In this document: piece after piece, positions 1 through 6,559 of the stretch | Numbering within the stretch: the first letter of the stretch is position 1 | Layout: each line of letters begins with the position of its first letter | Assembly (NCBI GenBank): GCA_902774395.1 | Contig: CACYIK010000017.1 | Location: forward strand, 1-54,337 | Source of the DNA: an uncultured Bacteroidota bacterium | Lineage (GTDB): Bacteria; Bacteroidota; Bacteroidia; Bacteroidales; P3 | DNA length: 54,337 bases | Direction of reading: 5' to 3' | The notes under the pieces: generated by a model | The model's database searches: none | Told to the model about the DNA's origin: nothing | What the model saw: only the letters and a program-made list of their open reading frames with translations | Position numbers and translations under genes: made by a program

Positions 1-327
1 CTCCTGAGGGGGAGTACCCCGTAGGGGGGAGGGGGTGGTAATAGTGCCGAACGCCTCCTGATTCCTCATAACAAAATAGTTACACGGCGTCATGCCATGC
101 TCCATGGAGACGAGGTCGAGGGTCTCGCGTAGCACCCAGTTGAGGCGTCCGGCGAGCTGCACCTGCTGTTTGAAGAGCATGCGGTGCTCCTGCTGTGCCG
201 CGGTGCGTGGGTTGCGGGGGTGACTCGAGAAGGTGCGCACCACCCATTTGCCGCGCCACTGGTATCCCACCGTCGGCCCCATCCTCCCCTGGAACCCGCC
301 CAGGTATCCATCACGTATAATAGCCAT
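1..327 (-). CDS. DUF6266 family protein, 3' end cut off by window edge
   Basis: An open minus-strand frame begins at ATG 327 and runs off the left edge, giving 109 residues. It starts MAIIRDGYLGGFQGRMGPTV, followed by a GYQWRGKW segment, an NPRTAAQQ motif and a CNYFV motif. This opening (MAII..G.LGGF.G..G..VG..WRGK...R, then NPRT.AQ) is typical of the DUF6266 family, which occurs in Bacteroidales as multiple paralogues of unknown function. No signal peptide is visible in the part present. The frame is uninterrupted and longer than the competing frames here. Function is unknown, and the C-terminal half cannot be judged. Confidence 0.72.
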   Translation of the reverse strand, partial: MAIIRDGYLGGFQGRMGPTVGYQWRGKWVVRTFSSHPRNPRTAAQQEHRMLFKQQVQLAGRLNWVLRETLDLVSMEHGMTPCNYFVMRNQEAFGTITTPSPLRGTPPQE

Positions 328-567
328 ATCTATAAGGTTTTAAGTTACTATAACAATATATTATCCACTTATCATAACGTTACTTTCTCCTACATATTGC
401 CTACCCAAGAAACTTTAATTAAAGACAGTATAAAGGGTATATAAAGAGTAATGTAAGAGATGATAGTATGAAGACCTGAAAATAAACCGGTTACAAAGCC
501 CTAATTCCAGGCTTTCAACAGTGTTTTGAAAAAAAATATCAATATGCAATCTTGAAACAGTCCATCT

Positions 568-626
568 TATCGGCAAATTTTTAACAGAAACGTGCTTAAA
601 CGATACCACTTTTTGCCGATACCGGC
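568..626. promoter_or_regulatory. inverted repeat upstream of abiE, possible operator
   Basis: Perfect 10-bp arms (568-577 and 612-621) are separated by 34 bp, and the right arm merges into GCCGATACCGGC. AbiEi antitoxins are known to autorepress by binding inverted repeats upstream of their own gene. These repeats lie about 85 bp upstream of the -33 element, farther than a simple operator would. An unrelated hairpin is equally possible. Confidence 0.3.
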
Positions 627-710
627 AAGTTTTGTTTGTAAAAAGATTGGGACGGTAACATTAACTGAGGTGCATAGTGTTTCATAAATTTCGTACAGAA
701 AAACGATTTT

Positions 711-743
711 TTTTCGTTTATCTGTACAAAATGTGTATATTTG
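711..743 (+). promoter_or_regulatory. Bacteroidota promoter of the abiE pair
   Basis: TATATTTG at 736-743 matches the TAnnTTTG -7 element. A TTTCG at 711-715 sits 20 bp upstream, in the place of the -33 TTTG. Transcription would start near 750, which excludes the ATG at 677 and favours translation from ATG 767. Confidence 0.65.
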
Positions 744-766
744 CACTTCAAATAGGTAAATGTTTT

Positions 767-1402
767 ATGTGGCAAAGCAATCTATATCAATTCGGTAGCT
801 CGCCATTTCCCTTGTCTGCCCTATCGGATATTTATCCATCGACAAAGCATATTTCCGACAAGGCGAGGCGATTGGAGCAAGAAGGCCGCATCATAAGGCT
901 GAAAAAGGGTCTTTATGTGAGAAGTGCAGAGGATGGCGCAGAACCAGTGTCTGAGCTTATCGCCAACCACCTGTACGGTCCCTCGTATGTGAGTATGCAG
1001 TCGGCCTTGCGCCACTATGGGTTAATCCCCGAACGAGTGTATGCCACGCAGTCGTTGACCATAAAGCACAGCCGCAGCTTCGATACGCCACTCGGACGAT
1101 ATGATTACTTCTCCTGCGGGGTGAATTACTTCCCAATAGGAGTAACCCAGCATCATGACGCAGGCATTCAGTTTCTTGTAGCCAGTCCGGAAAAGGCATT
1201 GTGCGACCTGCTGGTGAAAACGCGCAGGCTGGAATTTGACTCTCCAGACGTGCTATTCGATTATCTCGAAAACGACCTGCGCTTTGATACAGACGCCTTG
1301 AAGACAATGGACGTCGAAATTCTTCGCCAGTGTTGCGCGAACGCTACGACGAGACGGAATAATATTGCTTTACTGATTATACTTGTAGAGAATGGACAAT
1401 AG
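767..1402 (+). CDS. abiEi: AbiEi-type antitoxin, type IV toxin-antitoxin
   Basis: The product is 211 residues from ATG 767 (MWQSNLYQF). An in-frame ATG at 677 lies upstream of the TATATTTG promoter element and would add residues that look like translated leader. The N-terminus resembles a winged helix (SALSDIYPSTKHISDKARRLEQEGRIIRLKKGLYV), which AbiEi antitoxins use to repress their own operon. The middle (SYVSMQSALRHYGLIPERV) and the PEKALCDLL segment are typical of AbiEi / transcriptional-regulator-like antitoxins. The gene overlaps the next one by 11 bp, as expected for translational coupling with the AbiEii toxin. Assignment rests on these motifs and on the partner gene. Confidence 0.8.
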   Translation: MWQSNLYQFGSSPFPLSALSDIYPSTKHISDKARRLEQEGRIIRLKKGLYVRSAEDGAEPVSELIANHLYGPSYVSMQSALRHYGLIPERVYATQSLTIKHSRSFDTPLGRYDYFSCGVNYFPIGVTQHHDAGIQFLVASPEKALCDLLVKTRRLEFDSPDVLFDYLENDLRFDTDALKTMDVEILRQCCANATTRRNNIALLIILVENGQ

Positions 1403-2219
1403 CGTATTTGAGCGGATGATATCGCAGTATCCGCAGAAGAATGCGGGCGACCGACGCAATGCCACCTATGAGGTGATGCAGCAGGTGGTGTTGGCCGGAT
1501 TGTACCGTGGCGGATTCTTTGAACATGCGGCTTTCTATGGAGGCACCTGCTTGCGTCTGTTTCACGGCGTGGAGCGCTATTCAGAGGATATGGATTTCTC
1601 TCTCCTAAAAAAGGACGAAAACTTCTCGTTGGAACGATACTTCCCTGCCATCATCGACGAGTGCCGATTGCTCGGCCGCGATGTCGAGATAACACGCAAA
1701 GACAAACGCACTTTCGGCAAGGTGGAGTCCGCCTTTCTTAAAGACACTACTGACGTTTACAACATCACATTCCAGACGGAGAAGTCCATACGGATAAAGA
1801 TAGAGGTGGATACCATGCCGCCGTTGCAGTTTGACACAGAGCAGCAATTGCTTCTGCAGCCTTTCTCGTTCATGGTGCGCTGTTTCACCCTTCCATGCCT
1901 TTTTGCCGGGAAGATGCATGCGTTATTGTTCCGCCAGTGGAAGAGCAGGGTGAAGGGACGTGACTGGTATGACTTTGAATGGTATGTGCGTACGGCTGTG
2001 CCGCTCAACTTTGCGCACTTGCAGGCGAGGGTAAAGGAGTTCAACGGCATGGACATTGATCGAGAACAGTTCCAGGCAATGCTCAAAGAACGTCTGTCGC
2101 AGACTGATATCCGTCAGGTAAAGGCCGATGTACTACCTTTTGTAAAAAATTCACACGAACTAGACATTTGGAGTAACGATTATTTTGTGCAACTGGCTGG
2201 AATGATACGCTATATTTAG
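1392..2219 (+). CDS. abiEii: AbiEii-type nucleotidyltransferase toxin
   Basis: The product is 275 residues. It has the GGT-x-L-R-L motif (GGTCLRLFHGVERYSEDMD, followed by FSL) typical of DNA polymerase beta-like nucleotidyltransferases, with the metal-binding Asp pair in SEDMDFS. Proteins of the AbiEii/MenT group transfer nucleotides to cellular targets, for example tRNA in MenT, and give bacteriostatic phage abortive infection. The C-terminal WKSRVKGRDWYDFEWYV segment is typical of the family (K.RD.YD). The start at 1392 overlaps the end of the antitoxin gene. The pair lies beside a putative restriction-type operon, consistent with a defence island. The real target is not visible from sequence. 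Confidence 0.87.
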   Translation: MDNSVFERMISQYPQKNAGDRRNATYEVMQQVVLAGLYRGGFFEHAAFYGGTCLRLFHGVERYSEDMDFSLLKKDENFSLERYFPAIIDECRLLGRDVEITRKDKRTFGKVESAFLKDTTDVYNITFQTEKSIRIKIEVDTMPPLQFDTEQQLLLQPFSFMVRCFTLPCLFAGKMHALLFRQWKSRVKGRDWYDFEWYVRTAVPLNFAHLQARVKEFNGMDIDREQFQAMLKERLSQTDIRQVKADVLPFVKNSHELDIWSNDYFVQLAGMIRYI

Positions 2220-2484
2220 AATACCTCTGTTCCTTATAAATAAATTGGAGTCGCCACGCATGTGGCAGCTCCGCTTCACATTAGCTGTAACGCGAATTGC
2301 CGTCAATTGTCCGTTAATTATTTTGGGATAGGTACCAGTCCCGTGTTCTTTTAGGTAATATATTTGTGACTAATAATGCGCTTACTAATTGTTTTATTAC
2401 TTGCTTTCGGTTTTTTGCGCTGGAAAACAAATATTTATTTCATCGGTGTGCAAGGCTTTAGGCAGAATTGCCGTCAATTGTCCG
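2220..2484. other. intergenic region between convergent abiEii and defence operon
   Basis: No gene is seen. The stretch contains a 27-bp perfect direct repeat whose right copy overlaps the stop codon of the small gene at 2485. It separates two convergent transcription units and may hold a remnant of a duplicated gene end. Confidence 0.5.
2294..2320. repeat. 27-bp direct repeat, copy 1
   Basis: GAATTGCCGTCAATTGTCCG followed by TTAATTA is identical to positions 2465-2491. The copies are 171 bp apart. The second copy covers the last codon and stop of the 126-aa gene plus its downstream flank, so this first copy probably marks the remnant 3' end of a lost paralogue or an earlier insertion boundary. 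Confidence 0.85.
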
Positions 2485-2491
2485 TTAATTA
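2465..2491. repeat. 27-bp direct repeat, copy 2
   Basis: This is a perfect copy of 2294-2320. It contains the TAA stop of the minus-strand gene at 2485-2487. Confidence 0.85.
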
Positions 2492-2865
2492 CTTTCCGAT
2501 AACTGCTTTAGGCGACGGAACATGACTATGAACCATTCTCGGTCTTCTTCCTTGAGACCACTACCCGCCCAGTGGTTGAAGTAGCGCCATTGTGAGAAGA
2601 TGGCAGAACCCAGCAGTTTCTTATCGTTGATGCTGTCTATTATTCGTTGTAATCCATCGACCGACCGCCAAGCGTCCTCGCCGCAGGTCCTGATAAAAGA
2701 TTGCCCACAATCCATCTTAAAGCCAAGCGAACAGCATTCATCAGGGAATGCCATATCGTCCAAAAATCTGTACATCTCTCTGTCTTCCGCAGCTGTCCGC
2801 TCGAAGAAGTCGAGGTATTTCTGCGCAAAATCCCCTAGGGTAATCAGTGGAATGTCGTTTCTCAT
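2485..2865 (-). CDS. hypothetical protein, last gene of defence operon
   Basis: This is a 126-residue soluble protein with no recognised family. It begins MRNDIPLITLGDFAQKYLDF and is rich in aromatic and acidic residues, with a WRYFNHWAGSGL segment near residue 95 and a predicted helical C-terminus (WFIVMFRRLKQLSESN). No signal peptide or membrane segment is seen. It follows the SF1 helicase gene after 41 bp on the same strand, so it is probably co-transcribed as the fifth gene of the operon. Its stop lies inside a 27-bp direct repeat. Small unknown proteins at the end of defence operons are often accessory or regulatory, but nothing in the sequence shows a function. Confidence 0.65.
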   Translation of the reverse strand: MRNDIPLITLGDFAQKYLDFFERTAAEDREMYRFLDDMAFPDECCSLGFKMDCGQSFIRTCGEDAWRSVDGLQRIIDSINDKKLLGSAIFSQWRYFNHWAGSGLKEEDREWFIVMFRRLKQLSESN

Positions 2866-2906
2866 TGCTTTTAGAAATATTAGTGAATGCTACTTGGGCA
2901 GAACAT

Positions 2907-5672
2907 TCACATCCTCCAGTCTTTTGCTTCAGTGTCGAAGTAGCGCAGGACGGCTTCGTTACCCTCTTTATGGGTTAGGGTTGCGGCGAGATGGCTGGTG
3001 GCTCGTGAGATACCGACATAGAGGTAGCGGTTCATCAGTTCTTTGTCGTCACCCTGCAAAGCATCGTCGAGGTCGTAGAAGAATACCACCTCAAACTCCA
3101 TACCTTTCACTTCCTTGAGTTCATACACCTTCACGGCTCTCGAAGCGGTCGTGTCGCTGCCAGCCTCAATCCTAATCTCCCCCAAATCATCCTCCTCCGA
3201 CAGCCGCTTCACAAACTGCTCCACACTTCTGCCATCGGGAATAAACACACCCACAGAAGGCATTTCTTTGTTGTATGCCATATACACCTCCCGAAGTCGA
3301 GCCACCATCCATTCTATCTTTTCGTCTTCATCATCCGACACCATCATCAACGGCTGTGGTTCTCCTTCGGCTCTTTGCCTCAAACTCTGATAGGGTGGAT
3401 AATTCCCTTGTTCATCACGATAGATATTGCGCGACATCTCCACCAAGGTGGGTATCTGTCGGTAAGAAGTCTTCAATTCTGTCACTTCCAACTTGGGCAT
3501 TACTTTCTGTACTTCACTCCAAGCCATAATGCCGTGAGAGTTTAATCCCTGCATGATATCGCCACACAGGGTTACAGCGTTATAGTCATAGTGACGGAAC
3601 GAGTACATCATGTAGTAATCCATCACGGTATAGTCGGTGGCCTCATCGATACCAATTACTGGTTTCTTATTGTTGTCGTAAGCTTGGATATATTTGTTTT
3701 TCAGTAGTTTCTCATAGCGTTCTTTCGAGCGTTTGCGGATATCAATGGCCATATTGTTGATGAACCCTATCAGCAGGTCTTGCTCATCGTAGTGTAAATG
3801 TTTATTACTATCCTTTTCAATCAGTTTCTTCAACAACTCTCGGTTATAACAGGCAGAAGTGTCGGAAGAGGCAACCGTTTTTCTGTACACTTTGTATAGT
3901 CGGGGAATTTGATTGATGATATTACTCTCAATACCGCGACAGAGGAACAGGTATTTCTTTGCGAAGATTGCCAACTCACCTACTTGTTGTAGGTCCATCT
4001 CGCTGATAACAGGATGGACTATATGCCTGAAAAGTCGTTGTCGGGTAGAAATCTTTGCCTTTCCATCTACGCGACTCAATGAGTAAACCCGCAGGAACGA
4101 TTGCAGGTAGCGGAACAGGCGTTGCTCGAAATCCTGGATAACAATTTCTTCGGCCTCCTCTTCGTTGCTGTCATCCATCTCGAACTCGTCTACCTCTTCT
4201 GTCGTTTCTTTCCGCCGTTCAGCATCCCATTTGACAAACAATTCTTTAATCTCCTTCACCATCTCGTCATTCTTCATGATGACGTTCTTGATTTCGACAG
4301 CCTTCTTTTGCAACAGTTCTCTCAGCTCATTATCTTTGGCTTTTGCCATCTTCTGCTCGTTGTCCTGCAATGCATTGAAGAGCCGCATCAGTCCTTCCAA
4401 ATCCTTCACCGAAGCCGCTCTCATGCAGTAGGCTTTGATGCCCAATGCTTCTTTGTGCCAGCTGAAGGCATCGGTTTTCAGCGATCCTGCGTTGAGCAAT
4501 ATTTTGGTCAGATTCTGCACGCAGTAGGCCTCGAAGTCTTTGATGGCAGTCTGGGGGGCAAAAATGAGGGGCTCGTCTGTCGAACGACGGTAGTTTTTGA
4601 ATGGCCCATCGGTATCCATATTGAACAAGTGGTATTCGCTCAGCATTTCCTTGCGGAAGTCGTCGATGGTGATGATGTTCTTCCCCTCCACTGCGCTCAA
4701 CCCCTCCTCGTTCATGTTGTTCATCAAGTAGCGTAGCAGTAGCGGTGTAGGAGAGAAGAAGAGCCACTTGAAGCTGATGTCGTCGGTCAGTTCTTTCTTT
4801 TGTGCTTCTGTCAGCGGCAACTGGTAGTCGGACAATGCGTCGGTATCGAGTAGGAATTTCAGACGCTGAATCATCGTGGTGGTCTTTCCTGTACCGGGGC
4901 CACCTTCAATCACAATGGGTACACCATCGTAGAAATGCGAACGTTTCGCCATCTCCTGCGTCGGGTCGAGGATATGCTGCGAACGTAGCGACACACCTTC
5001 GCGGATGAAGTTCCGCATCGAAGCCATCTTCGCTTGATGTTCCTGGTATTCGTTGTTCAGTCGTTCAATCTCCTCCTGTTGTATCCGCTCTTCTTCCTCC
5101 TTGCGACGACGCTCCTCTTCCAATCTACGAGCTTCTTCTTCCAGCCGTAGACGTTCTGCCTCTTCTTTTGCCCGTTTGGCTGCCCGTTCTGCCGCCTCTT
5201 GCTCTTTCTTTGCTCGCTCCCGTTCCTCTTCCAGCCGCTTTTGCTTCTCCATCTCCTCTACAAGCTTGTTGCGGAGCTGGGTGTCGTCATCTATCATCTG
5301 CTGAAGAGTACGATAGAAGTGCGTCTGATTATCGCCGTCGATATGCAGAGTAAGGTCTTTTGCGAAGCCACCAGAAGGAATGTAGGTTGTGAAATTCTCG
5401 ATGTCGATTGTGCCTTTCGCGTATGTATGCCTACCCGTTACCCCCTGAATGATGACACCGCCAAGCATACTGTTCTTCGAGATGGTCATTCCATATGTCT
5501 GCTGGCGTGCGATAGGAGGCAAGTTTAGGTTTGTTATCCACAATTCGTTGTCACCATAACCGCTCAAGTTGCAACCGACACGTGCAACGGTAATAAGTTT
5601 GTATGAACCCTGCCATTCTCCCCATCGATGGTCTTTGATGGCTTGGGCTATTGATGAAATATTGCTTGACAT
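2907..5672 (-). CDS. SF1 (UvrD-like) helicase with novel N-terminus and coiled coil
   Basis: The product is 921 residues. Residues 1-120 form a beta-rich region of no recognised family. Residues about 125-220 are an extremely charged coiled coil of Glu, Arg, Lys and Ala. A UvrD/Rep-like ATPase core follows: Walker A GGPGTGKTTT at 257-266, Walker B-like IGIDEAT (DEAT in place of DEAQ), CGDIMQGLNSHG (motif III), TSYRQIPTL (motif IV), ELKEVKGMEFEVV (motif V) and YVGISRATSHL (motif VI). All motifs needed for ATP-driven translocation are present. It lies between the DUF2971 gene (19 bp) and the 126-aa gene, inside the putative defence operon. It could act as the motor or effector of that system. 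A role as a stand-alone repair helicase is less likely given the unusual N-terminus. Confidence 0.85.
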   Translation of the reverse strand: MSSNISSIAQAIKDHRWGEWQGSYKLITVARVGCNLSGYGDNELWITNLNLPPIARQQTYGMTISKNSMLGGVIIQGVTGRHTYAKGTIDIENFTTYIPSGGFAKDLTLHIDGDNQTHFYRTLQQMIDDDTQLRNKLVEEMEKQKRLEEERERAKKEQEAAERAAKRAKEEAERLRLEEEARRLEEERRRKEEEERIQQEEIERLNNEYQEHQAKMASMRNFIREGVSLRSQHILDPTQEMAKRSHFYDGVPIVIEGGPGTGKTTTMIQRLKFLLDTDALSDYQLPLTEAQKKELTDDISFKWLFFSPTPLLLRYLMNNMNEEGLSAVEGKNIITIDDFRKEMLSEYHLFNMDTDGPFKNYRRSTDEPLIFAPQTAIKDFEAYCVQNLTKILLNAGSLKTDAFSWHKEALGIKAYCMRAASVKDLEGLMRLFNALQDNEQKMAKAKDNELRELLQKKAVEIKNVIMKNDEMVKEIKELFVKWDAERRKETTEEVDEFEMDDSNEEEAEEIVIQDFEQRLFRYLQSFLRVYSLSRVDGKAKISTRQRLFRHIVHPVISEMDLQQVGELAIFAKKYLFLCRGIESNIINQIPRLYKVYRKTVASSDTSACYNRELLKKLIEKDSNKHLHYDEQDLLIGFINNMAIDIRKRSKERYEKLLKNKYIQAYDNNKKPVIGIDEATDYTVMDYYMMYSFRHYDYNAVTLCGDIMQGLNSHGIMAWSEVQKVMPKLEVTELKTSYRQIPTLVEMSRNIYRDEQGNYPPYQSLRQRAEGEPQPLMMVSDDEDEKIEWMVARLREVYMAYNKEMPSVGVFIPDGRSVEQFVKRLSEEDDLGEIRIEAGSDTTASRAVKVYELKEVKGMEFEVVFFYDLDDALQGDDKELMNRYLYVGISRATSHLAATLTHKEGNEAVLRYFDTEAKDWRM

Positions 5673-5691
5673 ACTCTCTATTATTGGATCG

Positions 5692-6504
5692 TTATTCTTC
5701 GTATCTGTCCATTATTAGGGATTTTCTCTTATCCTTCTTATTCTCCAAATAATATTCTTCTGCTTGTTGCATCCATGTTTTGTGCCCTTTATGTCTCTGC
5801 TCAACCCCCTCTATCTTACGTCTCATACTCTTGGTTCCATCATCAATTGGGGTTCTTTCTCCATTCAAGGTGTAATAGTTAATGTATCTGGTAGGGAACA
5901 TATCTCCGACTATGGTTTCTGTTGCTTTCACATATACTGAATCACAATTGGTAAAGTATATTGCGGAAATTGCGTTTTCAATGTCCAGATAGTCCTCATT
6001 TCTACAAATGAGTCGATACTCATTCTCATAACTCCAATCACTTGTCTTTTCAAAGAATATCTTCTCAATATTCTGACTGACAAAAGACTCAACATCGTTG
6101 ATTGTTTCAGCGTTCTTGGGTATCAATAAATCATCTTTCAATAAAGATCTATATGATACCCTTCCGTGAACTATTGATTCTGGCAAGCTGATTTTCTCAA
6201 AGTCAAATTCTATACACACTCCATTGTATCTGTCACCATAATGATACCACATGGAATTAGACATACATCCTCTTTTATTATCCTCAAAATCCATCGTAAA
6301 ACTAATTTGCCTGTATGAATTCAATGTGTCTCTAAGGGCAAAAAGCAAGGGCAACTGTTTGAGGTTACTCGCTCCCATTTGCTTGTTCTTTTCTAGAATA
6401 TCATTCAAATTTACAGCATCACCAAATTTTAGTTTTCCGCTGTAAAAGATTTTCAAGAACGATTCGAACGTTGTATAATGGAACAAGGGAATTTGCCTAT
6501 TCAT
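5692..6504 (-). CDS. DUF2971 domain protein
   Basis: The product is 270 residues and soluble. Hallmarks of DUF2971 are visible: LFHYTTFESFLKI near the start, a FGDAVNLND segment, MWYHYGDRYNGVCIEF in the middle and SDWSYENEYRLICR toward the C-terminus. The biochemical role of this family is not established, although members are frequent in defence islands. The gene has a distinctly lower GC content than the housekeeping genes to its right, which suggests horizontal transfer. It is spaced 55 bp after the methyltransferase gene and 19 bp before the helicase gene on the same strand, so it is part of the operon. Confidence 0.8.
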   Translation of the reverse strand: MNRQIPLFHYTTFESFLKIFYSGKLKFGDAVNLNDILEKNKQMGASNLKQLPLLFALRDTLNSYRQISFTMDFEDNKRGCMSNSMWYHYGDRYNGVCIEFDFEKISLPESIVHGRVSYRSLLKDDLLIPKNAETINDVESFVSQNIEKIFFEKTSDWSYENEYRLICRNEDYLDIENAISAIYFTNCDSVYVKATETIVGDMFPTRYINYYTLNGERTPIDDGTKSMRRKIEGVEQRHKGHKTWMQQAEEYYLENKKDKRKSLIMDRYEE

Positions 6505-6559
6505 TTTTGCTCTATTATTGTGATTTCTTCGGGGGTGAGGTTGTAGAGTTGGTGGACTT

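Larger units (their letters stand above)
328..766. other. AT-rich intergenic region with inverted repeat
   Basis: No convincing gene is seen here. The stretch is AT-rich and separates the leftward DUF6266 gene from the rightward AbiE pair. It contains a perfect 10-bp inverted repeat (TATCGGCAAA at 568-577 and TTTGCCGATA at 612-621), with a further GCCGATACCGGC palindrome overlapping the right arm at 615-626. The AbiE promoter lies at its right end. Confidence 0.6.

Noticed and set aside
184..444. 86-codon plus-strand frame near the left edge
   Set aside because: It overlaps the minus-strand DUF6266 gene in the complementary frame. The AT-rich tail looks like untranslated DNA.
677..766. 30-codon N-terminal extension of the AbiEi antitoxin
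   Set aside because: It lies upstream of and across the TATATTTG promoter element, so translation from ATG 677 would need another promoter. The extension lacks any family resemblance.
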